Shown: piece by piece, positions 1 through 8,346 of the stretch
Position numbering within the stretch: the stretch's first letter is position 1
How the letters are laid out: each line of letters opens with the position of its first letter
Source: Mycobacterium sp. SMC-4
Lineage (GTDB): Bacteria; Actinomycetota; Actinomycetes; Mycobacteriales; Mycobacteriaceae
Assembly: GCF_025263265.1 (NCBI RefSeq)
Contig: NZ_CP079872.1
Location: 6,119-70,118 of the forward strand
Length of the DNA: 64,000 nucleotides
Direction of reading: 5' to 3'
The notes under the pieces: generated by a model
Database searches by the model: none
What the model saw: the letters and a program-made list of their open reading frames with translations, nothing else
What the model was told of the DNA's origin: nothing
Position numbers and translations under genes: made by a program

Positions 1-175
1 CGAAACGTTTACCCTGCGCTGCATACGATGCGTCAGCGAACTCCACTAAGCGGCGGGCGTAAATATTGTGGGAATCCTCGCCTCGGATCCGTGCCCATGA
101 GACACCCTCCGGGTTGAGAGACCCAGCGGGTGGCAGGGTGACTCTGTCACCGACCAATTCGATGGCGTAGACCAT
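1..175 (-). CDS. Hypothetical protein, 3' part cut by window edge
   Basis: An open frame of 58 codons starts with ATG and runs off the left edge, so only the N-terminus is seen (begins MVYAIELVGDRVTLPPAG). A GGAGGA ribosome site lies about six bases upstream, and the frame has normal high-GC codon use, so it is probably real despite its short visible length. The segment is polar, with no signal peptide or membrane helix. I do not recognise a family. It lies downstream of the conjugation operon on the same strand but is separated from it by about 220 bases holding a palindrome and a hairpin, so it may have its own promoter. Confidence 0.6.
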   Translation of the reverse strand, partial: MVYAIELVGDRVTLPPAGSLNPEGVSWARIRGEDSHNIYARRLVEFADASYAAQGKRF

Positions 176-239
176 CCTGTTCCTCCATGTTAGCCCAGCC
201 GGGATACAAGTCAGCGAGCACCAGCAGCCCACCGCGTTA

Positions 240-253
240 GGCAATATATTGCC
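240..253. promoter_or_regulatory. 14-bp perfect palindrome GGCAATATATTGCC
   Basis: A perfect AT-cored palindrome sits about 65 bases upstream of the partial gene at the left edge. This is the typical size and place of a dimeric repressor operator. The function is inferred from position only. Confidence 0.4.
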
Positions 254-286
254 GTGCCCCGACGACCCGCCCCAAAGGTGACTGCC

Positions 287-310
287 GCCGTGGCAGAGCA
301 ACGCCACGGC
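287..310. repeat. Inverted repeat, 8-bp stem GCCGTGGC/GCCACGGC
   Basis: Two perfect 8-base arms flank an 8-base loop between the wHTH gene stop and the left partial gene. No T-run follows on either strand, so it is only a weak terminator candidate for the conjugation operon ending at 399. Confidence 0.4.
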
Positions 311-398
311 AAGTATCTGGCGAGTCATCCGACAGCCCGCTAACGGTCCCGAATCCTGACCAGCCGAGAGCGCAGCACAGGAAACTGCATGCCGCCAG

Positions 399-740
399 CT
401 AGCGCGACCGAATGTATTCCCACTCCACTTTCCGTGGACCCCGGTTGATGGAGCGCACACTGCCCTGGTGGGCAAGGCTTTTCAGATGCCGGTAGATCCC
501 GGCGCCGGAATCCTGGGAACTGCGTGGTCGGCGTATGATGTGCCAGCTGCCGTGGCATTCAACCACTTCCATGGTGCGCTTAGGACGTGGAGCTAGACAG
601 ACCAGTTCGCAGCCGAGGTCTAATCGTTCGGTGTGCCACGGCAGCATCCTGGCCAGCGCTGCGGTGCTGATCGGCCTTTCAGCAGCGCGTAACAGTTCCA
701 GCAGTTGAGCGCGGAGATGAAAGGTCTCGGCTCTGGTCAC
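399..740 (-). CDS. Small winged-helix-like protein
   Basis: 113 aa, starting with GTG that overlaps the stop of the upstream gene (GTGA), so it is translationally coupled and the last gene of the conjugation operon. Residues about 6-35 (helices around LLELLRAAERPISTAALARML) look like the first part of a winged helix-turn-helix. A later segment (GAGIYRHLKSLAHQGSVRSI) looks like the recognition helix and wing of an MarR/ArsR-type fold. No other domain is visible. A DNA-binding regulator of the transfer genes is the simplest idea, but the target is unknown. Confidence 0.65.
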   Translation of the reverse strand: MTRAETFHLRAQLLELLRAAERPISTAALARMLPWHTERLDLGCELVCLAPRPKRTMEVVECHGSWHIIRRPRSSQDSGAGIYRHLKSLAHQGSVRSINRGPRKVEWEYIRSR

Positions 741-1543
741 AACGCTTCCCTCTTGGATTCGCCGTCGTCGGGGTGGGAACCGCTACCACCGTTGTCCGTG
801 GCAGCGTTCAACGCGGCGCCGGGGCGGGGCTGGCGACGGTCGTCGATGCTTTGCCGCGCCGGGATCAGCAACGCCAATCCGCGCCGAACGCTGCCGTCCT
901 TGCGCTTGCCGGTGGGAGTGCTCAGTGCCCGCAGCCACGCGCCGGGGCTGGGCTTGTCGTAGTCAACGAGTGCAGCCAACGCCACCACCAGCGCCATCAA
1001 CTCGTAACGGTCGGTCTGTTGCATGGTGTGCCACAACTCATCTGGGCTCAGATCGTGCACGTCACCGACGACAGCGAGCGCTTTGCGGTACAGCTGCTGG
1101 CATTCGTTGATCCGGCTGTCACTGAGTGAAAACACCAGCGGCAACGTGCCCTCCCCCAGCAGGTGCCGCAAGTGCGCGGCTACCGTCGAGCCTTCCAGTA
1201 GCAGTCCCGCCCGCACTACCGCCTGGTCGGTCCAGAAGTCGTGCGGCCGGCCGTAGGGATCGGTGTCGCGCCAGCCGTCGGAGACGAACTCCTCGCGATG
1301 GCGGTGCAGGACTGTCTGCACCCTGCGGTCGGGCACGCCGTAGAACCTGGCGACATCGTCTCGGTGGTGGGGACGGGGACGATGCTGCGGGGCGACATCA
1401 TCGAGTACCCCCACGATCTGACTGAGTGCATTGCGCTTGCGGCGGTCCCGTTCGCGCTGGTGATATTCGGCTTGTTGCCGGCGATCGGCCTCAGTGCGTA
1501 GCGCGGTTCGGCCCAGGCTATTGGTGGTGTCGTAGTCCATCAT
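737..1543 (-). CDS. Putative HTH-containing accessory protein
   Basis: 268 aa from tandem ATGs at 1543/1540, preceded by an AAGGAGG site. The longer open frame upstream lies inside the ASCH gene and is not used. The N-terminus is highly charged (RRQQAEYHQRERDRRKR). Residues about 60-95 (DDVARFYGVPDRRVQTVLHRHREEF) resemble the HTH of actinobacterial and phage proteins in which a short recognition motif is followed by an 'REEL..DG' signature. The middle is alpha-helical, and the C-terminal 40 residues are low-complexity and probably disordered. It is coupled to its neighbours by ATGA and GTGA overlaps. Regulator or DNA-binding accessory factor by inference. Confidence 0.65.
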   Translation of the reverse strand: MMDYDTTNSLGRTALRTEADRRQQAEYHQRERDRRKRNALSQIVGVLDDVAPQHRPRPHHRDDVARFYGVPDRRVQTVLHRHREEFVSDGWRDTDPYGRPHDFWTDQAVVRAGLLLEGSTVAAHLRHLLGEGTLPLVFSLSDSRINECQQLYRKALAVVGDVHDLSPDELWHTMQQTDRYELMALVVALAALVDYDKPSPGAWLRALSTPTGKRKDGSVRRGLALLIPARQSIDDRRQPRPGAALNAATDNGGSGSHPDDGESKREAL

Positions 1544-2340
1544 TGCCGTCCTCCTTGCGCCTCGCGGTACACCTTCGGATTGACCAATGCAGACCACGAC
1601 ACCGGTTGCAGCCCAACGAACCCCCGCGCGCCATCTCGCCAGGGTCGGCGGGCCAGGCGTGCGGGCGACTCGAATACCCAGTGGTACAGCTGTTGTGTCT
1701 TGCGGGTGTTGCCCCACGGGGAGCAACAGCCGCGAGCGCGGTGGACATCGACGAGCACCGCAGCCCCCAGCCACCCCTGCTGGGCGGCGTGGAAGTCCAT
1801 GGAACGTAATCCTTTACGGGTGCCGATCTCGACGCCGGCGAGGTCGAGCCTGGCCCCGGAGTAGATCAGGACGGGGCCGCGGTAGGCGGTGGTGTCGGTG
1901 CGGTTCTCGACGTTCTTCCCGCCGGCTTCCTCGGGCACCATCAGCATCGACGCCCACGGCCGCCGCAGGGTGAGACCCATCGTGTGCCCTGGTAGGGCCA
2001 GTGGATCGGAGGGCGCTTGGAGGTAGTCGCACAACACCTGCTGAATGCCGCTGCCCGGCGTGTCTCTGCAGGAACACCGGGTGTGGTCGGTGCCGCCGCC
2101 GCCGTGGCGGTGAAGGCCCCGCAGTGTGTCGCTGCGCCCGGCCAGACGCACTGCGAACAACGCTGTTGCCGCCCAGCTCTGCCGTTCGATAGTTGCGGTG
2201 CTGTCCGACGAGTTGTCGAAGAACTCGGCAGCGTCCAGATCGTGGGCGATCTGCCGAAACGTCGCGGCGTGGTCAAAGCTCAGCGGTGCCCGCTCGTCGT
2301 GCGGCAGCGCGATCTGCGGGGCGGCAATCATGGCGGTCAT
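1540..2340 (-). CDS. ASCH-domain protein
   Basis: 266 aa. The start ATG overlaps the preceding stop (TCAT on the plus strand, ATGA in the mRNA). The N-terminal 115 residues are helical and unassigned. From about residue 120 (MGLTLRRPWASML) to the end lies an ASCH domain, and the family signature GxKxxExR is exact (GGKNVENR). ASCH domains have a PUA-like fold and bind RNA or act on nucleotide derivatives such as N4-acetylcytidine in some members. Two cysteines occur late (RARGCCSPW). Its place at the 3' end of a T4SS operon is common for poorly understood accessory genes of actinobacterial plasmids. Confidence 0.75.
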   Translation of the reverse strand: MTAMIAAPQIALPHDERAPLSFDHAATFRQIAHDLDAAEFFDNSSDSTATIERQSWAATALFAVRLAGRSDTLRGLHRHGGGGTDHTRCSCRDTPGSGIQQVLCDYLQAPSDPLALPGHTMGLTLRRPWASMLMVPEEAGGKNVENRTDTTAYRGPVLIYSGARLDLAGVEIGTRKGLRSMDFHAAQQGWLGAAVLVDVHRARGCCSPWGNTRKTQQLYHWVFESPARLARRPWRDGARGFVGLQPVSWSALVNPKVYREAQGGRQ

Positions 2341-3050
2341 CGGGAATCCCCCATGGCCGCAGTCAGTGTGGTGTGGCTCGCCCGGCGGTGCGCCGAGATC
2401 AGGTCGGCCAGTTCGATGATGTGCCTGCCCTCCATCGAGGCCAGCAGGTTGGCCAGGGTGGCAGCCGTCGTGGCTACGCACCGCCGACTGGGGCGAAACG
2501 GAGTCACACGGGCAGCGCCCGGTGTGATGGCGTCAAAGCCGGCCGCGCCTACGTTGGTGATCTGCCATCCGTAGTCATCGGTCAGCGTCAGTGCTGCCCA
2601 ATACGCCTGGCGAACCGGAGCGCACGGCTGGGCCTGGCCCGTCGGTAAGAGCCATGCCGTGCGTGCATCGTCTGGGTGTGCCTTGCGTGCTGGCATGTGC
2701 AGCCGCAGTTTGGCGGTGATCAAGCGCTCCGCGGCCGTGCGCTCGGCTATCTCTAGACGCCCCAGGTGAGCCAAGAGTCGACCCACATGCAGTGGCAACG
2801 AGGGGTCACCGAAGCCGTACGCGCGGGCGTCGATGACGTGCTGCTGTCCCGCTTCGTCGCGGCCGGACCACCCGTGCGGGCCGAACTGCTCCACTGTCCA
2901 GCCATGATGGGTCAGTCGTGACATCGCCCAGTACACGCGCTCTGAGATGCCGTGGCTGCAGTGCCCCGCAGGCGGCTGGACGCGTCGTGCCCCTAATGGG
3001 GTTGAGGCGCCGTCGCCGTCTGCGATGCGCCGCTTGGCGGTGTGCTTCAC
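2337..3050 (-). CDS. Hypothetical protein of the conjugation operon
   Basis: 237 aa from a GTG with a strong GAAGGAGG site about six bases upstream. No transmembrane segment or signal peptide. It contains two similar short stretches, 'MSRLTHHGWTVEQFGPHGWSG' near residue 45 and 'LTLTDDYGWQITNVGAAGF' near residue 150, which suggests an internal duplication of a small alpha/beta unit. I do not recognise a family. It overlaps the ASCH gene by four bases and sits 15 bases after the TrbL-like gene, so it is co-expressed with the transfer machinery. Confidence 0.65.
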   Translation of the reverse strand: MKHTAKRRIADGDGASTPLGARRVQPPAGHCSHGISERVYWAMSRLTHHGWTVEQFGPHGWSGRDEAGQQHVIDARAYGFGDPSLPLHVGRLLAHLGRLEIAERTAAERLITAKLRLHMPARKAHPDDARTAWLLPTGQAQPCAPVRQAYWAALTLTDDYGWQITNVGAAGFDAITPGAARVTPFRPSRRCVATTAATLANLLASMEGRHIIELADLISAHRRASHTTLTAAMGDSR

Positions 3051-3065
3051 ATTGGCCTCCTTCTC

Positions 3066-5174
3066 TTACCGTTGTGGGGGCTGCTCGCGGCGCCCTGCTG
3101 TGGGTGGCGGCTGCTGGTCCTCGTCTCGACCGCGGTCCGACAGCGGGGTGCTTGCGGCCGTATTTCCAGCCGGTGGGCTCGTTGCGGATCTGCCCGTGCG
3201 GCCGGAGGCAGGAGCTGATCCTGCTGACTGCCCAGGCGGCGGCGGTGGTGGCGGCGCGGGTCGACGTCCTGCGGTGCTGTCGTCACTTTTGCTGCGACGG
3301 TCAGAAACAGCCTTGGCTGTCAGTGCCGCCCCGGCGACGACCGGGGCGGCCGGCCCCGCCAGCGCCGATGCGCCGGCGGTCCCAGCTACACCCGCCGTCC
3401 CGGCCGCCCCAGCACCAGCCCCTGCTGCTGGCGCCGCGGCCGCCGCGCGGGCACCGACGGCCCCCGCGCCACTGCTCACACCAGATGCGGTGCTCGCCGG
3501 GACCGCGCTGCTGGCGGGGGTCGCCGCTGGCGGCGCGACGGTGCGCGCACCACCAGCGCCGGGACCCGATCCTGGGCCGCGCGATCCGGCACTGGCGGGC
3601 GTCGGGGGATGCGGTCGGCGTCCAGGCCCTGACCCAGGCCCACGGCTACCGACGTCGGAGTTTTGACCAGAACTCGGCAGTCCGGTGTCATCGCGCATCA
3701 TCCGGCGCATGTCGCGGGCATTGCCCCGCATTGCCGCAGCCTGCCCGGCAGGTCCCATCCCGAACTGGAATGACCGTTTGGCGATCGTCATCGGGCCGGG
3801 AAGCCCGGAATCGCCGAAGCCGCGTAGCAGCGCGCGGAATCCGAACACCGCCGCTGCGGTGATCAGCAGCATCACGATCATCTTCATGATCGGATGGCCG
3901 ATATCCATACCCGGCATGGTGTTGCCGGTGACATGGGACATGATCACCAGCACGACACCGAAAGCCGCTGTGGCAAACATCATCTCCACGCCGTGCACCA
4001 GCAGTTTGAGCGCGGTGCGCTTGGCGTACTGACGTTGCGGTCCCGGAGCGACGGCTACTGCCGCGGCGGGGACGAGCACCAACACGTTCCAGAAGGTGAG
4101 AAACCCGATGCGGATCACTTCGCAGCCCATGTAGCACAGCAGCAGCAACAGCACCAAGACGATGCAGTTCATGAAAAACATCAATCCGACTGTTTCGCCG
4201 CTGAGTTGGCGTGCATGCACCACCGCTTCCATCCGGCCGCATTGCTCCATCGCCTGCACCGGCCCGCTGGCGGCTCCGGCGATCGCAGCAGAGGTCCCCT
4301 CGATGCCGCTGCCTCTGTTCAGGGCGGCATTCCAGGCCGCCGCGCAGCCGGAGTAGTTGTCGATGACCTCCCCGAAGTTGGCGATCTGGATGGGGTGGCG
4401 AACCAACACGGTGGCCATCCATTGGGTCAACGCCGTGGTCTGGGCATCGATGTTGCCGCCGGCCAGCGACCCGTTGTTGCCCACTCCCAAGGAAATCTGG
4501 AACCCGAGGGAACGGCCAACGGCTAGCAAGCCCTCCTCGCCCACCAACTCCTTAACCGGGTCACGCAGGAACAAGGCGATCAGCAGGATCACCAGAAATC
4601 CGCTGCCCATCACCGCCGCCCCGGTGCCGAAACCCCGGCTATAGCAGAGCATCCCGCCGACGAACAAGCAGATGACCAGGGCCAGCGGGATGATCTGGAA
4701 GGTTTGCACGAAATGGCCGATCGCCGCGGCCACGGGGGCGGCAAGCGCACCCAGCCAGCCCAGCCACACCGACCCCAACGCGAACTTGATGAACCAGATC
4801 CCCAGGGCGCAGACCGTTACCAGGAATCCGCAGCACAGCCCCAGCAGAGTCGCTAACTGGCTGTAGGTCAACGCAATCTGGACACGGTCAGCGAGGCCGG
4901 GCACCCACGACGAGGGGTCCAGCATGCTCATGTCGCTGCCCTGCTCGCGAACGGCATCGAGCATGGAGACAGTGCCGATGAAGTACGACCCGATGGGCTG
5001 ACCGGTGGTGTCGGTGATCCCGGTCCATCCCACGGCATTGGTGAATCCTGCTGCGCTGGCCTGAGGCGCAGTCACCAGCGCGACGAGCGCCCCGGCCCAC
5101 AGGAGTTGGGTCATCAGCCATGCCCGGCGAAGGCCGGGATGGGTGTAACGCCAGGCGCAGTAGGCGGTCAGCAT
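3066..5174 (-). CDS. TrbL/VirB6-like T4SS inner-membrane channel protein
   Basis: 702 aa polytopic membrane protein. After a first hydrophobic segment with a possible cleavage site (residues about 20-42, ending APQASA), clusters of membrane helices run from about residue 100 to 220, around 330-390, and again at 400-450. The last ~220 residues form a long cytoplasmic-type tail of Ala/Pro/Gly/Ser with basic patches, probably disordered. Several strong helices plus a low-complexity tail next to virB4 is characteristic of VirB6/TrbL channel subunits of actinobacterial T4SSs. The ATG overlaps the end of virB4 by seven bases, implying coupled translation. Confidence 0.8.
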   Translation of the reverse strand: MLTAYCAWRYTHPGLRRAWLMTQLLWAGALVALVTAPQASAAGFTNAVGWTGITDTTGQPIGSYFIGTVSMLDAVREQGSDMSMLDPSSWVPGLADRVQIALTYSQLATLLGLCCGFLVTVCALGIWFIKFALGSVWLGWLGALAAPVAAAIGHFVQTFQIIPLALVICLFVGGMLCYSRGFGTGAAVMGSGFLVILLIALFLRDPVKELVGEEGLLAVGRSLGFQISLGVGNNGSLAGGNIDAQTTALTQWMATVLVRHPIQIANFGEVIDNYSGCAAAWNAALNRGSGIEGTSAAIAGAASGPVQAMEQCGRMEAVVHARQLSGETVGLMFFMNCIVLVLLLLLCYMGCEVIRIGFLTFWNVLVLVPAAAVAVAPGPQRQYAKRTALKLLVHGVEMMFATAAFGVVLVIMSHVTGNTMPGMDIGHPIMKMIVMLLITAAAVFGFRALLRGFGDSGLPGPMTIAKRSFQFGMGPAGQAAAMRGNARDMRRMMRDDTGLPSSGQNSDVGSRGPGSGPGRRPHPPTPASAGSRGPGSGPGAGGARTVAPPAATPASSAVPASTASGVSSGAGAVGARAAAAAPAAGAGAGAAGTAGVAGTAGASALAGPAAPVVAGAALTAKAVSDRRSKSDDSTAGRRPAPPPPPPPGQSAGSAPASGRTGRSATSPPAGNTAASTPLSDRGRDEDQQPPPTAGRREQPPQR

Positions 5175-8011
5175 GGGAGATGTACTCCCGCAGTGTCATC
5201 GAGTCCTCGGGTGTCAAATGCCTGCACGCGCTCTTGCTGCACCGGGGGCAGCATGTCTACCAGCCCGGCCCGGCCGAACTCGTCAATGAGATAGGCATAC
5301 CCGTGCCCTTCGACGGTGCGAAGATCGAGCACTTCGGGGTACTCGTCGGGGTCGATGCCGATGGCCTTGAACTCTGTCCGCGCCTGGTCCCGCTCAATGG
5401 GCTTGAACGGTGTGATGATCCGCGACGGCAAGTCCTTTGTCGGAATGCCGTGGAAGTGCTCCACATGCTGGGAGATCGCGATCAGGCCGTAACGCTCCTT
5501 GCGGCCCTGGGTGATCAAACGAACCGCGTCCTCCTGCCCGACCGGCGAGGAGAAGTAGGTCCGCGCTTCTTCAGCGACAAACCAACCGAATCCTCCCGGT
5601 CGGCGGTGCGGCCCGGTGTATGCCTCACGGGTCAGCGCGGCGATCATCCCGTAGATCGCAAACCCGGCCCGCGCCCGAGCACTCTGACGGCGGTACTGGT
5701 GCAGGTCCTCGGTTTGCGCCGTCGTCGGCAACTCCAACTCGGAGGTCAACCAGACAACGGCATCCCTTTCGGCGATCGGCGGCACAGGCAGCGACTCGTC
5801 GAACATTGCCCGCAGGTAGTCGATGTTCGCCCACATGTCGAGCTTGGCGGTCAAATCGGCGTACTCACGGGCCTGCTGTCCGCGCAGACTGTTCAGGTAC
5901 CGGACCAAGGCGCCGAGGCTCTCAGCCACCCGTTGATCTGGACGCAGCAAGAACCGCAGTTGCCGGGCGACTTCGGCGTCCGGTTCGACACCCATCATCG
6001 GCAGCAGGTGGTCCAGCGTGCGTTCCACTGCAATCTCGCGCCGGAAGATCCGCAGACCGTCCATCGACACGTCCCCGCGGGTCGGATTGATGTAGACGAC
6101 CCGATCCCCAAGATGGGCAAGGGCCGGCTCCCACTCCCGGTTGGTGCCGGGATCGACAATCGAGCATTGGCTGTTGCGGGCCAGCAACTCGGTCACGATC
6201 CGCTTGGCGCCCTGTGACTTCCCGCCGCCGGGTGGACCGAAGAACAGCACCCCTGGTGCGCCCCGGCGGTGTGCGACACCTTCGGGGTCCAGCAACACCG
6301 GGCTGGGACGGCGGGTGGCCATGTTCCGCGCGAACAGGATTCCGGTGTCGTTGCCCAATTCGTTGGACACCAGTGGTGAGAACCGTGCCCACTCGGTGGT
6401 GGTGGTCGGCTGGTCGAATTGACTCCGGGGGCTGCGTTCCTCGCTGCCGGGAATGCCCGTCTGCCACAGCGCCACCTGTGCGCTGCCACGCCACCGACTC
6501 AACGTGGTGTCGAGCTCCTCGGCGAAATGCGTCTGCAACTGATGTGCAGCGCGGTCGAGTGCGTCTCGTGTCGCTGCACCGACGGCCACTACCGTGGCGG
6601 CGCTGACCTCCCGTTCCAACTTGCTGGCCCGCAGTTTGGCGTTGTACTCCTCGCCGGCGGCGTACCGCTCGGCCAGATCAGAGTTGCTGGCTCGCGCGGA
6701 CCCACGCTGGAACGCCTGGTCATCGAGATTGCGCTGAGCACGGTCGATCTGGTTCAACGCTCGCTCAGCCGCGCGTGTGCTCACGTGCTGAAACCAGTCG
6801 ACCTCGACCTCGGAATCGACCTCGACGTCGTAGAGGGACAGAAGATACTCGGCCCGTGGGTATACCAGGCCCGCTCGCGGTAGCTGCGCCACGGCGAGCA
6901 TGCTCTGATAGCTCGCGGGTTGCTTGGGCCGCCGAATCACCAGAAGGGGCGCCAACGACGGCAGCAGCCGCCGCCACCAGCTGCGGTGGTCACGACGAGA
7001 CATCTGATCACCGCCGTCGAAGTCGGCAGGCATCAGCGAGGCAAAGTCGGTGCTGGTCAGCCGATCCGGGCCGCCTGGCTCATGCGGGAACGGTTCGGAG
7101 AGTGCGCCCAGCGACCAGCGACGTCGGTACCACCAATGGATCTGGCGGGGGGTGGCGGGGCGTGCATTGAACTGGCGGGGAATCTTCGTCAGGAGCTTGT
7201 CGACCATCTCGCGATAACCGGCCAGCGACTGCGGGTCGTCAGGATCGCGCCCTGCCACCACCGTCGCCATCTTGGCCAGACCGCCCACCCCACTGCGGCC
7301 CTCCATCCCGGCATCGACAGGGATACGCAGTCCGAAGACCTGCTCGTAGAAGGGCTCAATCTGCACGAAGTGCTCCCAATCCCGCACTTCCTGAATCCAG
7401 TTGGGATAGCGCTCGTACCCGGAGAGCATGCGCCGCAACAACTGTCGCGGATTGATACGCACGTTGGCGCCCCACAGCAGCATCCCCGAGGGAAGCTGAC
7501 GGACCAGGGGGCGGTGTCCTCGGGAGACAGCGTCCTTGAGTGCGTAGGACATCATGCCGCCCGGTTGCCCGTCGACAATGAACTCGGCGTAGACACCGCC
7601 GGGGGTGAAGATGAGGTTGTCGATGACCTCCTCGGGCGGCGAGAGCCACGCGTCGCGACGCCCGTCGACGGCGGCGGTATGGCGGTTGCGGACCAGGCCC
7701 TCCAGCAGCCACATGATCCGATAGAACGGACTGGGCCGCGACACGGGAACCTGGCGAGCCAGCACGGTCAGTCCGGCGGTGATCGCCGCCCCGAACAGGA
7801 AGACCGCGACCGCATGCCCGGATTCCAGCCAGTGGCGGGTCGCCCACACGGTGGCCGCAGAGCCGACCAGGAAGGTGGCCCCGTCCCAGATGCGCCACGG
7901 CGCAAACCACAGCCGGGTGTTGTCGTCGATGTGCGACAGATAGATGGGGAAATCGCGCACATCGGCGTAGACCCGCGCCCGGCGTGGTTTATCTGCGTCG
8001 TCGGCCACCAT
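5168..8011 (-). CDS. virB4: VirB4-like T4SS ATPase
   Basis: 947 aa. Residues about 10-100 hold two membrane helices in a segment resembling the PrgI-type domain (starts RVYADVRDFPIYL) that is often next to or fused with VirB4 in Gram-positive systems. The middle (about 380-500) is charged and coiled-coil-like. The P-loop GPPGGGKS lies near residue 595, and a Walker B-like segment (GWFVAEEART) near 810. VirB4 ATPases energise pilus biogenesis and substrate transfer at the inner membrane. The gene follows the small membrane protein by 28 bases and overlaps the VirB6-like gene. It is the best marker that this operon is a conjugation system. Confidence 0.9.
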   Translation of the reverse strand: MVADDADKPRRARVYADVRDFPIYLSHIDDNTRLWFAPWRIWDGATFLVGSAATVWATRHWLESGHAVAVFLFGAAITAGLTVLARQVPVSRPSPFYRIMWLLEGLVRNRHTAAVDGRRDAWLSPPEEVIDNLIFTPGGVYAEFIVDGQPGGMMSYALKDAVSRGHRPLVRQLPSGMLLWGANVRINPRQLLRRMLSGYERYPNWIQEVRDWEHFVQIEPFYEQVFGLRIPVDAGMEGRSGVGGLAKMATVVAGRDPDDPQSLAGYREMVDKLLTKIPRQFNARPATPRQIHWWYRRRWSLGALSEPFPHEPGGPDRLTSTDFASLMPADFDGGDQMSRRDHRSWWRRLLPSLAPLLVIRRPKQPASYQSMLAVAQLPRAGLVYPRAEYLLSLYDVEVDSEVEVDWFQHVSTRAAERALNQIDRAQRNLDDQAFQRGSARASNSDLAERYAAGEEYNAKLRASKLEREVSAATVVAVGAATRDALDRAAHQLQTHFAEELDTTLSRWRGSAQVALWQTGIPGSEERSPRSQFDQPTTTTEWARFSPLVSNELGNDTGILFARNMATRRPSPVLLDPEGVAHRRGAPGVLFFGPPGGGKSQGAKRIVTELLARNSQCSIVDPGTNREWEPALAHLGDRVVYINPTRGDVSMDGLRIFRREIAVERTLDHLLPMMGVEPDAEVARQLRFLLRPDQRVAESLGALVRYLNSLRGQQAREYADLTAKLDMWANIDYLRAMFDESLPVPPIAERDAVVWLTSELELPTTAQTEDLHQYRRQSARARAGFAIYGMIAALTREAYTGPHRRPGGFGWFVAEEARTYFSSPVGQEDAVRLITQGRKERYGLIAISQHVEHFHGIPTKDLPSRIITPFKPIERDQARTEFKAIGIDPDEYPEVLDLRTVEGHGYAYLIDEFGRAGLVDMLPPVQQERVQAFDTRGLDDTAGVHLPC

Positions 8012-8039
8012 GACTCCTTGCTGGGGTTGTTGCGGTCGC

Positions 8040-8312
8040 TCAGCCGAACTGGCCGGAAGTGATTCCGCCGCCGTGCTTGTCGACGGTGCTCTTGATGCTC
8101 ACCGCAAGCCCGACCCCGCCGAGGATGATGGCCGCAATGGCGATGCCTCCGAGCACGCGGCCGGCGGCGGCACCGAAGCCGCGCGTGAGCGAAAACGCCC
8201 CGGCGACACCGCCGACGGCGATGGCGATGATCGCCAACGGAATCTGCGCGGACTGCCACAGCGAGGGAATGGCGGTGAACAAGTCACCGGCTGCCAGGGT
8301 GGTTACGGTCAT
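8040..8312 (-). CDS. Small two-helix membrane protein, VirB2/pilin-like
   Basis: 90 aa from ATG at 8312, with GGAAGG eight bases upstream; longer in-frame starts extend into the VirB8-like gene and lack a ribosome site. Two hydrophobic helices (about residues 17-40 and 50-72) are joined by a short basic loop (TRGFG), the architecture of VirB2/TrbC-type pilins and of the small membrane protein that precedes virB4 in Gram-positive T4SSs. The C-terminus is short and polar (KHGGGITSGQFG). Not detectable by motif alone; the call rests on topology and its position between the VirB8-like and VirB4 genes. Confidence 0.7.
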   Translation of the reverse strand: MTVTTLAAGDLFTAIPSLWQSAQIPLAIIAIAVGGVAGAFSLTRGFGAAAGRVLGGIAIAAIILGGVGLAVSIKSTVDKHGGGITSGQFG

Positions 8313-8346
8313 GATGCGTTCCTTCCGGGTGTACTGATGAGAGGGG

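Noticed and set aside
1544..1774. Upstream extension of the HTH accessory gene
   Set aside because: Lies wholly inside the ASCH gene in another frame; the AAGGAGG site fixes the start at 1543.
6920..8062. 380-codon plus-strand frame opposite virB4
   Set aside because: Antisense shadow of a high-GC gene; the minus strand encodes a clear VirB4 with P-loop.
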